NCBI GenBank assembly: GCA_026708085.1
Contig: JAPOVP010000128.1
Coordinates: 1 to 36,619, forward strand
Reading direction: 5' to 3'
DNA length: 36,619 nt
From: Caldilineaceae bacterium
GTDB lineage: Bacteria; Chloroflexota; Anaerolineae; Caldilineales; Caldilineaceae
A program made the translations under genes and the position numbers. The stretch's first letter is position 1; every line of letters starts with the position of its first letter. Shown here in pieces: positions 17,317 to 25,320 of the stretch. Under the pieces are notes generated by a model. The model did no database searches, had not been told where the DNA came from, and was given only the letters and a program-made list of their open reading frames with translations.

Positions 17317-17553
17317 TTGTTGGATACCTCGTTGCGAATGTTCTGTTGTGAACCTGACTGAATCGAGCGGTCAAGAGTCAGGTGCATTTTAGCGGAATTC
17401 GCGTGCAGGGCGAAGTTGCCCTCAGACGGTTATGTTTTTGTCTGATTTTTGCGGTTGGTCTGTCGGGATTTGGTAGGGAAGAGTTTTTGCGCAAGTGAGC
17501 GAATTTTGGCAGTGAAATGGGGGTAGGGTTTGGGGCTGGCGCGGGGTGAAAAA

Positions 17554-17634
17554 TTACACACAGGATGTGTAGTTTTTACTCTGGTAGGGACGCCTGAAAT
17601 GGGTTCAAAAAAAGATTACACATCGCCTGTGTAA
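17554..17634. promoter_or_regulatory. pair of operator-like inverted repeats TTACACA-N5-TGTGTAR
   Basis: Two dyads of identical design lie in the AT-rich middle of the divergent interval between the HEPN/MNT operon and a small forward ORF. The first is 17554-17572 (TTACACA, CAGGA, TGTGTAG), the second 17616-17634 (TTACACA, TCGCC, TGTGTAA). Arms are conserved while the 5-base centres differ; the centres are 62 bases apart, close to six helical turns. This is what a dimeric repressor pair would bind. The regulator is unknown and I match it to no named box. Confidence 0.6.
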
Positions 17635-17680
17635 CTTTCGCGGTCGATGGTGTTCTGGCAGTGGAGGGGCGCTGACGTCC

Positions 17681-17773
17681 GGGGGCAACCAATTGGCGTG
17701 CCCCCACGGGCTATTGCGCGCAGTTCGATTTGGGAGGACGAACCAGGGCACGCACAAGGGGTGCCCCTACGGG
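17681..17773. repeat. two copies of hairpin repeat family C
   Basis: Copy one (17681-17712) pairs GGGGGCA with TGCCCCC. Copy two (17746-17773) reads GGGCACGC, ACAAG, GGGTGCCC then CTACGGG. They are members of the dispersed family seen at 22562, 32078 and 36198. Confidence 0.65.
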
Positions 17774-17878
17774 TATTGGCGGGGGAATCGGCGGGGATGG
17801 GAAAGGGGAGGCGGCGGGTGGGCGTGCTACAATGGGGACCGGTTTCGTGGGGGGTCGTGGAGATTGGGAGGTGGTCAG

Positions 17879-18145
17879 GTGTCAAGAGCGGACGGGGCGA
17901 GGCGGCTGGAGGCGGGGCGGGTGCAGGCGGAACGGGAGGTGGAGTTCGGTGCGGCCCGGGCTCGGTTGGAGGCTGAGAGGGAGCGGATACGGGAGGAGAT
18001 CAGCAGCTATCCGGCGCCGATTGCGGGATGTGATGAGCAGTTCAATTATTTGCTGGAACGGCGGGTGCAGGTGCGGCGTGAGCTGGCGCGGTTGGTGGAG
18101 GAGGAGAGGCTGCTGCGGGGGTCGCAGCGGGGCGAGAGCGGGTAG
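17879..18145 (+). CDS. small coiled-coil protein of unknown function
   Basis: An 88-residue ORF starting with GTG 17879, with GGGAGGTG a few bases upstream. Residues 5-40 and 52-80 are rich in Arg, Glu, Ala and Leu with heptad-like spacing (EAERERIREEI; RRVQVRRELARLVEEERLL), so two charged helices forming a helical hairpin are predicted. The connecting YPAPIAGCDEQFNYLLE looks conserved-protein-like rather than random. I do not recognise a named family. Against it: the region is very GC-rich and the other frames are also open, so codon evidence is weak. The dyads at 17554-17634 lie about 250 bases upstream and could control it. Confidence 0.5.
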   Translation: MSRADGARRLEAGRVQAEREVEFGAARARLEAERERIREEISSYPAPIAGCDEQFNYLLERRVQVRRELARLVEEERLLRGSQRGESG

Positions 18146-18372
18146 GCGCGGGCGGTTTCGGGTGGCTGAAGCGGGATGAGCGGGTTGCGGCGGGTGGAGC
18201 GGTTGAGGGGGTGCGCAGTTGCGGCCGCACCGGTGCCGGCGCGGTTGGGAGATGGACGGCGCAGCTGGGGGACGGGCAGCGCAGCCGGGGGATGGGCGGG
18301 TGCGGCAGGCTGTGTGCGGGGGCCAGTATTGGCGCTCGACCCCGCAGGGCCCTTTTTGGCAGAAGGCCGACG

Positions 18373-19065
18373 TTACTCGAGCTGGCGGATTACCGAGACG
18401 ACTTTGCCCTTGACGCTGACGTCGGCGGCGGGCAGGAACATTTCGGGATAGCTGGGGTTGGCCGGGCGGAGTCTGACCTGATCCCCTTCGAGGAAGAAAT
18501 GTTTGAGCGTGGTCTCGTTCTGTGTGTCGATCCAGGCGGCGACCATTTCCCCGTTTTCAGCGCGCTCCTGGTGGCGAAGGATGACGATGTCTCCGTCGAG
18601 GACGCTGGCGTCGATCATGGAGTCGCCCTGGACGCGGAGGGCGTAGAGCTCGGCGGGGTTGCGGTAGAGGGTCTCGTTGAGCTCGAGCCATTCGTCGGCG
18701 GTGTAGTGGTCGGTTGTTTCGACCTGGATTGGCTCGCCGGCGGCGATGTAACCGAGGACGGGCACCTGGAAGAAGTTGAAGGCGGAGCCGTCGCCGCCCT
18801 GGTGGGTGGAGGGCGCGCCGGCGAGGTCGCCGGCGAGGCCGGCTTCCTGGAGGCGGTCCCAGTCGAGGCTGAGGCCGCGACTGACTTCCTTGTCGCGTCT
18901 GATCAGCTTGTCCTTCTCCAGTTTGGTGAGGTTGTACTTGACGACGGAGGTGCTGGAGATGCTACAGGCGGTGCCGATGTCGCGGATGGAGGGGGGGTAG
19001 TTGTTTTCCTCGACGAATTCGGCGATGAAGGCGAGCATGCTCTTCTGGCGGTCGGAAAGTTTCAT
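18373..19065 (-). CDS. lexA: LexA repressor
   Basis: A 230-residue SOS repressor. Residues 1-65 form the winged helix (LSDRQKSMLAFIAEFVEE, PPSIRDIGTACSISSTSVV). Then comes a linker, the self-cleavage site Ala109-Gly110 in YIAAGEP, the catalytic Ser149 in VQGDSMID and Lys188 in ETTLKHF, completing the S24-type protease dyad. On DNA damage RecA would trigger cleavage and derepression. Start ATG 19065 is preceded by AAAAGGAGGAA. About 20 residues longer than E. coli LexA because of the linker. The promoter 140 bases upstream is consensus and carries two likely LexA boxes, so autoregulation is expected. Confidence 0.96.
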   Translation of the reverse strand: MKLSDRQKSMLAFIAEFVEENNYPPSIRDIGTACSISSTSVVKYNLTKLEKDKLIRRDKEVSRGLSLDWDRLQEAGLAGDLAGAPSTHQGGDGSAFNFFQVPVLGYIAAGEPIQVETTDHYTADEWLELNETLYRNPAELYALRVQGDSMIDASVLDGDIVILRHQERAENGEMVAAWIDTQNETTLKHFFLEGDQVRLRPANPSYPEMFLPAADVSVKGKVVSVIRQLE

Positions 19066-19203
19066 TGTGTTCCTCCTTTTGGGTTGATGGATTGGCTATG
19101 AAGTAGTCGCAATCAGAATGCTGCGGTTATTTCTTGAAGTGTTCACGGGTTGACGGTTCACGATTATCCCAAATATCACAGGTATTTCCCAATTCCTATC
19201 CCA

Positions 19204-19254
19204 ATTATACAAGAACATCTGTGCGGTGTCAAGTCCTGTCGCGCACGAATGTTC
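19204..19254 (-). promoter_or_regulatory. lexA promoter with two GAACATNNGTGC LexA-box candidates
   Basis: On the minus strand TTGACA (19227-19232), 17 bases, then TATAAT (19204-19209): a perfect sigma70 promoter. GAACATCTGTGC at 19213-19224 fills the spacer. On the opposite strand GCACGAATGTTC at 19243-19254 is the inverse of GAACATTCGTGC. The two sites share GAACATNNGTGC and their centres are 30 bases (about three helical turns) apart. The motif resembles the Gram-positive LexA box GAAC-N4-GTTC with one changed base. Confidence 0.75.
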
Positions 19255-19265
19255 CAGCGGGAACT

Positions 19266-19306
19266 GCAGTGGTCAGTGGTCAGTTGTCAGTGATCAGTGG
19301 TCAGCG
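19266..19306. repeat. CAGTGGT/CAGTGATCAGT short tandem repeat, family B
   Basis: Degenerate tandem units of 7-8 bases built on CAGTGGT and CAGTTGT. The same tract occurs at 19908-19939 and 31708-31754, all intergenic. The 19255-19980 interval holds only repeats of families A, B and D and no gene. Confidence 0.7.
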
Positions 19307-19417
19307 AATAGGCGCCGCTGACTTTTTGGGGAGGCGTTTCAGAATACAACAGGAATGTAAAGTCTGCGGGCTTGTCAGGGATGTTTCGGGCTTGCATGTT
19401 GTGAAAGACAAAATCAA

Positions 19418-19531
19418 TCGATCCGCGAAGGCACGCGAAGAGGCGCGAAAAACACCTTTTGATCGACGAAGGGCGCCGGTGAAGACTTTTTTGTCCACGA
19501 AGGGCCACGAAGGGCCGCGAAGAACACCAGT
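19418..19531. repeat. family A repeat array (three units)
   Basis: Units start with ATCCGCGAAGGCACGCGAAG, GATCGACGAAGGGCGC and GTCCACGAAGGGCCACGAAG. The first and last end in AAACACC or GAACACC. Related to the arrays at 21402 and 23481. Confidence 0.75.
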
Positions 19532-19796
19532 GGCTAGTGGGATTCTTCTTGCTTGAATGCGCGGGTCAGCCGCCCTTTGCTGACGTAAATCGGTGTTCTG
19601 ACATACGTCAACGAAGCCCGGTAGTCGGCGGATTGAGACGGTGATCCGGGGTGGGGAGACTGTTGGCCAGACAGGTTACTGGTGGAGAGGACGCACGGTG
19701 GCCAACAAGGGCGTTGCGGTGCATGCTCTGCCTGCGCCGGCATACAGTCGGGACGTGTCATGACGCGGAGGAAGTTCTAGTCGACACGGGTCGGCA

Positions 19797-19880
19797 ATTT
19801 CGTATTGCCCACACACTCGCTACGACGCGAGGTTGTAGGAGAGGGGGCGTTGCGGGGGCGGAGCCCCCGCACAAGGGAGG
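19797..19880. repeat. 84-base dispersed repeat, family D, copy 1
   Basis: Matches 36536-36619 at 80 of 84 positions by eye. It contains a perfect hairpin, GCGGGGGC and GCCCCCGC around a GGA loop. The second copy is the extreme right end of the window. Confidence 0.85.
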
Positions 19881-19907
19881 GCCGACTAGGCCCGACCGCC
19901 CAGAGCT

Positions 19908-19939
19908 GCAGTGGTCAGTGGTTAGTGGTCAGTGGTCAG
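19908..19939. repeat. family B short tandem repeat
   Basis: GCAGTGGTCAGTGG followed by TTAGTGGTCAGTGGTCAG, 42 bases upstream of the beta-CASP gene start. Confidence 0.65.
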
Positions 19940-19980
19940 AAACAGCAGGGGTCGGTTGTCAGGATAGGGGGTGGGGGTAG

Positions 19981-21387
19981 ATGAGGATTACGTTTGATGG
20001 GGCGGCGGGGGAGGTGACGGGGTCGATGCACCTGTTGGAGGTGAACGGGCAGCGGATATTGCTGGATTGCGGGCTGTATCAGGGGCGGCGGGCCGATACG
20101 TACGAGCGGAATCTGAATTTTCCGTGGGAGCCGGCGTCGATCGATTGCGTGGTGCTGAGCCATGCGCATATCGACCACACGGGGAAGCTGCCGAACCTGG
20201 TGAAGCAGGGGTTTGGCGGGAATGTGTGGTGCACGGCGGCGACGCGGAATCTGTCGGCGTATATGCTGATGGACAGCGGGTACATCCAGGAGAAGGATGT
20301 GGAGTATCTGAACCGGCGGCGGGCGCGCAGGGGGGAGCCGCCGGTGGAGCCGATTTACACGCGGGACGATGCGCGGGATACGCTGCCGCTGTTTGTGAGC
20401 GTGGGCGAGGGGCGGCCTGTGCCGATCGCGAACGGGGTGACGCTCACTTTTCGGAATGCGGGGCATATTCTGGGTTCGGCGATTGTGGAGCTGGAGATTG
20501 AGGAGTTTGCGAGCGGGAAGCGCTGGCGGCTGGTGTTCAGCGGGGACCTGGGGCGGGACGAGATCGCGCTGCTGCGGAGTCCGGCGAAGGCGAGGGAGGC
20601 CGACCTGCTGATCATGGAGAGCACGTACGGGGCACGGCTGCACGGGCGGTACGAGACGGCGCTGAGGCGGTTGCGCGAGGTGGTGTGCGAGACGGCGCGG
20701 CGGCGGGGGAAGGTGATTATTCCGTCGTTTGCGGTGGGGCGGACGCAGGAGATCGTGTTCGCTCTGAATCAGCTGGACGCGAGGGGGGATATTCCGGAGA
20801 TCCCTGTGTTTGTGGACAGCCCGCTGGCGGTGAATGCGACGGATGTGTTCCGGATGCATCCTGAGTCGTGGGATACCGGTGTGCAGGCTTTTCTGGAGGA
20901 TGGGCGGCGGCGGAGCCCGTTTGACTATCCGCGCATCGAGTATGTGCGGGAGGTGCGGCGGAGCAAGCAGCTGAACCATATGACGGAGCCGGCGATCATC
21001 ATCAGCGCGAGCGGGATGGCTGAGAGCGGGCGGATTCTGCACCATCTGAAGAACAACATTACGCGCGCGGAAAACACGGTGCTGTTCGTGAGCTTTCAGG
21101 CGCAGCATACGCTGGGGCGGCGTATTCTGGAGGGGAGGGAAAAGGTACGGATTTTCGGTGAGGAGTACGATGTGCGGGCAGAGGTTGCGCGGATTAACGG
21201 GTACAGCGCTCATGCGGACCAGGCGGAGCTGGTGTCGTGGGCGTCACATTTTGATCGGGAGCGGTTGGAGAGGGTTTTTCTGGTGCATGGGGAGCCGGAG
21301 GGGGCGGGTGCGCTGGCGGGTAAGTTGCGGGAGCAGGGGCATGGAGATGTGGTTGTGCCGGAGTTGCACGGGTCTTTTGAGTTTTGA
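19981..21387 (+). CDS. metallo-beta-lactamase-fold beta-CASP ribonuclease-like protein
   Basis: A 468-residue MBL-fold protein with a beta-CASP insert, the architecture of CPSF73-like RNA endo/exonucleases. Zinc motifs are complete: HAHIDHTG (His61, His63, Asp65, His66), the motif-3 histidine in NAGHILGSA, and the Asp in FSGDLGRD. Beta-CASP motif A is the Glu in IMESTYG, motif B lies in [16 protein letters not shown], and motif C is the His in [20 protein letters not shown] is typical of the family. It probably processes or degrades RNA in the cytosol. Start ATG 19981 has only a G-rich GGGGGTGGGGG upstream, so the ribosome binding site is poor. It is monocistronic, flanked by repeats. Confidence 0.93.
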   Translation: MRITFDGAAGEVTGSMHLLEVNGQRILLDCGLYQGRRADTYERNLNFPWEPASIDCVVLSHAHIDHTGKLPNLVKQGFGGNVWCTAATRNLSAYMLMDSGYIQEKDVEYLNRRRARRGEPPVEPIYTRDDARDTLPLFVSVGEGRPVPIANGVTLTFRNAGHILGSAIVELEIEEFASGKRWRLVFSGDLGRDEIALLRSPAKAREADLLIMESTYGARLHGRYETALRRLREVVCETARRRGKVIIPSFAVGRTQEIVFALNQLDARGDIPEIPVFVDSPLAVNATDVFRMHPESWDTGVQAFLEDGRRRSPFDYPRIEYVREVRRSKQLNHMTEPAIIISASGMAESGRILHHLKNNITRAENTVLFVSFQAQHTLGRRILEGREKVRIFGEEYDVRAEVARINGYSAHADQAELVSWASHFDRERLERVFLVHGEPEGAGALAGKLREQGHGDVVVPELHGSFEF

Positions 21388-21401
21388 GGGTTATTGGAAC
21401 T

Positions 21402-21567
21402 TCTTTTATCCGCGAAGGGACGCTAAGGGGCGCTAAGAACACTTTTTTTTGATCCGCGAAGGGACGCGAAGGGGCGCGAAGAACACCTTTTTTTGATCCG
21501 CGAAGGGACGCGAAGAGGCGCGAAGAACACCTTTCTGTTTGCCACGAAGGGCCGCGAAGGAAGACCT
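21402..21567. repeat. family A repeat array, regular 44-base period
   Basis: Three units begin ATCCGCGAAGGGACG at 21408, 21452 and 21496, exactly 44 bases apart. A shorter fourth (CCACGAAGGGCCGCGAAG) begins near 21542. Each full unit ends GAACAC followed by a T-run. There are no unique spacers. Confidence 0.85.
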
Positions 21568-21615
21568 TCGCGGCTGTTTTTTTGGGCTGTGGGGATTGAG
21601 CTACGGCTTTCTGTG

Positions 21616-22485
21616 TCAGCAGCCGGCGAGGAAGTTGGCGCCGTGGAGGATTCCCCATTTTTCGGATTCTTCGGCGCCGTTGAAGTTGGCGTCTTCGAGC
21701 TCGATGGAGACTGCGCCGTTGTAGCCGTTTTCGGCGAGGATGCGGAGTCCTTCGCCCCAGCGGAAGAGGCCCTGGCCGGGGATGGTGTAGCGCCAGCTGT
21801 GGGCGCCGTAGGCGATGCGGTCGGCGAAGGTGGCGGGCTGCTCGTGGCCGTATTGGTAGAGGTTGTCGTCGAGGATTTCGGTGTCTTTGCCGTGGACGTG
21901 ATGGACGCGGTCGACGAACTCGGTGAGGAAGCGGAGGGGGTCGATGCCCATGCGTATCAGGTGGGAGGGGTCGTAGTTGACGCTCATGGCGGGTGAGGGG
22001 ACGTCGCGGAAGAAGGCGCGGTAGGTTTCGGGTGTGCAGCAGAGGGCGCCGGGGCCGGGCCAGCCTTCGATGACGTAGTGGGAGCCGCTTTCTTCGAGGA
22101 CTGCGGCGAGGGCGGTGAAGCTTTCGACCATGTAGTCGTAGTTTTGGCGGCGCGGCAGGGCGGGGTCTTCGGGGAGCATGACGGCGAAAAAGTTCTGGGG
22201 GCCGGCGGCGGTGCAGGCGCGGATGCAGTCGCTGTTGCGGGAGAGGGCGTCGGCACGGCGGGCGGGGTCGGCGGCGATCATGCCTCTGTTGTCGGGGAGG
22301 TCGATGGAGCCGATGCGCAGGCCGGCCGCGGCGACTGCGTTGAGGGCGCTCTCGGGGTCGGTGGTCAGATCGATTGCTTCGAGTTTGTTGGCTACGGCCC
22401 ATTCGATGAGGGAGGGGATATCCCGGTTCCAGTTGGTGTTGACCTGGCGGAAGCCGATGGGGAAGTTGCCTGTTCGCGTTTTCAT
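21616..22485 (-). CDS. sugar phosphate isomerase/epimerase family TIM barrel protein
   Basis: A 289-residue xylose-isomerase-like TIM barrel enzyme. The four expected metal ligands are visible in order: Glu in YVIEGWPG, Asp in SVNYDPSHL, His in VHHVHGKD and Glu in AVSIELEDANF. The first strand is FPIGFRQVN, and a conserved KLEAIDL begins the second. Start ATG 22485 has AGGATCT upstream. It shares the superfamily with 11032-11856 but little direct similarity, so it is not a recent duplicate. Inosose dehydratase- or tagatose-epimerase-like activity is possible; the substrate is not deducible. It is 30 bases upstream of a family A array and follows the sulfurtransferase gene on the same strand. 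Confidence 0.9.
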   Translation of the reverse strand: MKTRTGNFPIGFRQVNTNWNRDIPSLIEWAVANKLEAIDLTTDPESALNAVAAAGLRIGSIDLPDNRGMIAADPARRADALSRNSDCIRACTAAGPQNFFAVMLPEDPALPRRQNYDYMVESFTALAAVLEESGSHYVIEGWPGPGALCCTPETYRAFFRDVPSPAMSVNYDPSHLIRMGIDPLRFLTEFVDRVHHVHGKDTEILDDNLYQYGHEQPATFADRIAYGAHSWRYTIPGQGLFRWGEGLRILAENGYNGAVSIELEDANFNGAEESEKWGILHGANFLAGC

Positions 22486-22561
22486 TGGGTAGATCCTGAG
22501 ATGGTAGTTTCTTTAGATTGTGTTCGTTTGATTGTACTCAGTTTACCTTGTGCGGCCGCCA

Positions 22562-22588
22562 GGGCAACCACAAGGGTTGCCCCTACGG
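22562..22588. repeat. family C hairpin repeat
   Basis: GGGCAACC (22562-22569), ACAAG, GGTTGCCC (22575-22582), then CTACGGG. Relative to the 36198 copy both arms carry matching changes (CACCC to CAACC; GGGTG to GGTTG), which preserve pairing. It lies just past the sulfurtransferase stop and could also act as its transcription end. Confidence 0.75.
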
Positions 22589-22592
22589 GTCT

Positions 22593-23468
22593 TTAGCCTT
22601 GTGCGATGGGCCGGGCCGGGTCGGTGATCCAGTCGCTCCAGGAGCCGGGGTAGAGGCGTGCTTCGCCGAGGCCGGCGTGTTCGAGGGCGAGGATGTTGTG
22701 GCAGGCGGAGACGCCGGAGCCGCAGTAGAAGATGACTTCGGACGGTGGCCGGTTGCCCATGAGCTGGCTGAAGCGGGCGGCGAGTTCGGCTTGTTCGAGG
22801 AAGAGGCCGTGGCGCAGGTTGCCGGCCTGGGGCAGGTTGGAGGCGCCGGGGATGTGACCGCCGATGGGGTCGTGGGTCTCGTTTTCGCCGCGGAAGCGGT
22901 CTGCGGCGCGGGCGTCGATGACGAGTGCGCCGCCGCTGGCGGTTTTGGCGAGCATTTCGGCGGCGTCGACGACGAGCTCGGGGCGGGGGGTGGCGTCGTA
23001 GCTGCCGGGCTGCACGGTTTCGTCGCCGTTGCGGGTGGGGAGACCGGCGGCGGTCCAGGCGTCCCAGCCGCCGTCGAGGACGGAGACGGATTGGTGGCCG
23101 ACCCAGCGCAGCATCCACCACATGCGGGAGGCCATGCTGCCGCCGCTGGCGTCGTAGAGGGCGACTTGAGAGTTGTTGCTGATGCCGAGGCGGGCGAGGG
23201 TGCGGGCGAAATCGTGGGGGTCGGGCAGGGGGTGGCGGCCGGTGATGCCGGGGAGGATGGGGCCGGACATGTCTTCGTCGAGGTGGGCGTAGGTTGCGCC
23301 GGGGATGTGGCTGCGGGTGTAGGCGCGGCGGCCGGCTTCGGTGTCGGTCAGGTCGAAGCGGCAGTCGAGGATGCGCAGGTTGGTTGAGGCGTGGTCGTGT
23401 GCTGTGAGGGCTTCTGACAGCTGGGTGCAGCTGATAAGTGTGTGGAAATGTTTCTGTTCGATTGCCAT
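22593..23468 (-). CDS. two-domain sulfurtransferase (rhodanese/3-mercaptopyruvate sulfurtransferase type)
   Basis: A 291-residue tandem rhodanese. The N-terminal domain has an Asp (LYDASGG) where an active enzyme has Cys and is therefore structural. The C-terminal domain carries the catalytic Cys249 in YCGSGVSA, the loop type of thiosulfate or 3-mercaptopyruvate sulfurtransferases; the serine in CGSGV does not distinguish them firmly. Family landmarks LDGGWDAWTAAGLP and GHIPGASNLP are present. ATG 23468 is chosen because AGGAG lies upstream; the frame remains open to 23843 only because it reads through a family A repeat array. Role: transfer of sulfane sulfur to cyanide or other acceptors in the cytosol. 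Confidence 0.93.
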   Translation of the reverse strand: MAIEQKHFHTLISCTQLSEALTAHDHASTNLRILDCRFDLTDTEAGRRAYTRSHIPGATYAHLDEDMSGPILPGITGRHPLPDPHDFARTLARLGISNNSQVALYDASGGSMASRMWWMLRWVGHQSVSVLDGGWDAWTAAGLPTRNGDETVQPGSYDATPRPELVVDAAEMLAKTASGGALVIDARAADRFRGENETHDPIGGHIPGASNLPQAGNLRHGLFLEQAELAARFSQLMGNRPPSEVIFYCGSGVSACHNILALEHAGLGEARLYPGSWSDWITDPARPIAQG

Positions 23469-23480
23469 TTGGATTACTCC

Positions 23481-23686
23481 TTTTTTTATCCGCGAAGGGA
23501 CGCGAAGGGTTGCTAAGAACACCTTTATCCGCGGAGGGCCGCGGAGGGCCGCGGAGAACACCTTTCTTTTTCCGCGAAGGGGCGCTAAGGGTCGCTGAGA
23601 ACACCTCTTTCCACGAAGGGCCACTAAGGGCCACGGAGAACACCTTTCTCTTTCCGCGAAGGGACGCGAAGGGTCGCTAAGAACTG
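23481..23686. repeat. family A repeat array (five units)
   Basis: Units start near 23488, 23527, 23571, 23610 and 23653, spaced 39-44 bases, alternating CCGCGAAGGG, CCGCGGAGGG and CCACGAAGGG variants, each ending GAACACC. The array begins within 15 bases of the sulfurtransferase start and stays open in one frame, producing spurious long ORFs. Confidence 0.85.
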
Positions 23687-23740
23687 TATTATAACCATTG
23701 AGGCTGTGGTGAACAGTTTCTTGGTGAACTGCAGCCGGCC

Positions 23741-23770
23741 TTGGAACATATGTGCAGTCCGGGGTACAAT
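23741..23770 (+). promoter_or_regulatory. putative dGTPase promoter containing a LexA-box candidate
   Basis: TTGGAA (23741-23746), an 18-base spacer and TACAAT (23765-23770), about 90 bases before the dGTPase start. GAACATATGTGC occupies 23744-23755 and matches the two sites of the lexA promoter (GAACATNNGTGC), placed between -35 and -10 exactly as in lexA. Confidence 0.55.
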
Positions 23771-23859
23771 GCGGGCTGGCGATCATTTCGATATGAGGAG
23801 GCGATTGCAGCTGAACGACGGCTCTGCAAGCGCCTCTTTCCATCCGAGGGAGGAAGGCA

Positions 23860-25026
23860 ATGCCCGTAACGAGAGAGACATTGGAGCAGCGGGAAGGTCG
23901 GGATCTGGCCGACTATGCGATGCGCAGCTGCGACAGCCGCGGCCGGGCCTATGCGGGCGCCGAACACCCGTATCGCACCATCTACCAGCGGGACCGCGAC
24001 CGGATCGTCCACACGACCGCTTTTCGCCGCCTCCAGTACAAGACGCAGGTCTTCGTCTACAACGAAGGCGATAACTACCGCAACCGGCTCACCCACACGA
24101 TCGAGGTGGCGCAGCTCGGGCGCACGCTGGCCCGCGCACTGTCCTGCAACGAAGACCTGACCGAGGCGATCTGCTTGTGCCACGACCTGGGCCATTCTCC
24201 GTTCGGCCACCGGGGCGAATGGACCCTGGACGAGCTGATGCGGGATCACGGCGGCTACGACCACCAGAAACAGACCTATCGCATCATCACCAAACTGGAA
24301 AGGCGCTATCCCGATTTTCCGGGGTTCAACCTGACGTATGAGGTGCGTGAAGGCGTTGTCAAGCACGACACCGAACACGACGTCGCCGATGCCAGGGATT
24401 ACAACCCGGATGAGCGGGGCACGCTTGAGTGCCAGCTGAGCAATCTGGCCGACGAGATCGCCTACACTACGAGTGATGCCGACGACGGTCTGCGGGCGGG
24501 CATGCTGCCCCCGAAGGCGTTTCTGGAGCTCGGAATCAGCCGGCGCGTGCTCGACTCACTGGGCGAGACGGCGGCGTCTGTCGATTTGACGGAGCCGCTG
24601 GAACTCAACCGGTTCATTCGCCGGTTGGTGGACACCGAGATCAGCGACGTGATCCGGGCGACTGAGGCAAACATCGAGGCCGCGGGCGTGCAGGACCTGA
24701 CCGATCTGCGCGCGCAGGCGGACAATATGGCCGGCTATTCGGCAGAGGTGGAGGAAGAGAACCGCGAGCTGAGGCGTTTTCTGTATGACTACCTGTACAG
24801 GCACCATCGCGTAATGCGGATGCAGGCCAAGGCCGATCTGATTGTCCGTTCCCTCTTTTCGTCATTCATCGACGAGCCGGCGCTGCTGCCACCGCAGACG
24901 CTGAAAGTCATTACTGAAACCGGTCGAGATCTCCGCCGCGTCGTCTGCGATCACATCGCCGGGATGACCGACCGTTACGCCATCTCCGAATACCGCCGCA
25001 TGTTTGACCCGGAATTGGCGGTCTGA
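23860..25026 (+). CDS. dgt: deoxyguanosinetriphosphate triphosphohydrolase-like HD protein
   Basis: A 388-residue HD-domain dNTPase that hydrolyses dGTP (or other dNTPs) to the nucleoside and triphosphate. Metal-binding residues are visible: His79 in RLTHTIEVAQ, His108-Asp109 in CHDLGHSPFGH, and the distal Asp in NLADEIAYTTSD. The opening DSRGRAY...YRTIYQRDRDRIVH and FRRLQYKTQVF are classic dGTPase motifs. Start ATG 23860 follows GAGGGAGGAAGG. It stands alone on the plus strand. Its putative promoter carries a motif identical in pattern to the lexA operator, so damage-inducible control is plausible. The C-terminus (DRYAISEYRRMFD) is complete. Confidence 0.95.
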   Translation: MPVTRETLEQREGRDLADYAMRSCDSRGRAYAGAEHPYRTIYQRDRDRIVHTTAFRRLQYKTQVFVYNEGDNYRNRLTHTIEVAQLGRTLARALSCNEDLTEAICLCHDLGHSPFGHRGEWTLDELMRDHGGYDHQKQTYRIITKLERRYPDFPGFNLTYEVREGVVKHDTEHDVADARDYNPDERGTLECQLSNLADEIAYTTSDADDGLRAGMLPPKAFLELGISRRVLDSLGETAASVDLTEPLELNRFIRRLVDTEISDVIRATEANIEAAGVQDLTDLRAQADNMAGYSAEVEEENRELRRFLYDYLYRHHRVMRMQAKADLIVRSLFSSFIDEPALLPPQTLKVITETGRDLRRVVCDHIAGMTDRYAISEYRRMFDPELAV

Positions 25027-25320
25027 CCATCGTTGTACGTTTGTGCATGTGTCCATCCGGCGGGCGCGCGAGTTCGCGAGGGATTGACGTTGCTGTTCGT
25101 CGTTGCCGTTGACTGCCGTGCTCAAGACCCGCGCGCGCGCTGATCTGCAACCCTCTGGGGCGACCGCGCCGCGCGCGCGACGACTCGCCTGCCGCCGTCA
25201 GGCCTGGCCCGTCTGTCAGTTCCTCCTCGGGCAAGGTATGCCAGGCAGCAACGACCGGACAGTACACCTCGAGGAAAGAGGCGTCGGCTAAACTGACGGA
25301 TCTGGGAGAGGAACCTAACA
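25027..25320. other. intergenic region, nothing recognised
   Basis: A GC-rich stretch after dgt with runs of CGCGCG around 25128-25185. No promoter, hairpin or conserved ORF stood out. Confidence 0.5.

Noticed and set aside
17332..17343. GAACATTCGCAA upstream of the MNT gene as a LexA box
   Set aside because: Only the GAACAT half matches; the GTGC half is changed at three of four positions.
21402..21567. CRISPR array
   Set aside because: The 44-base period is regular, but units are degenerate, have no unique spacers, lie next to no cas gene and recur as single copies elsewhere.
22593..23843. 416-residue version of the sulfurtransferase
   Set aside because: The extra 125 residues translate family A repeats; the real start at 23468 has a good ribosome binding site and begins the domain.
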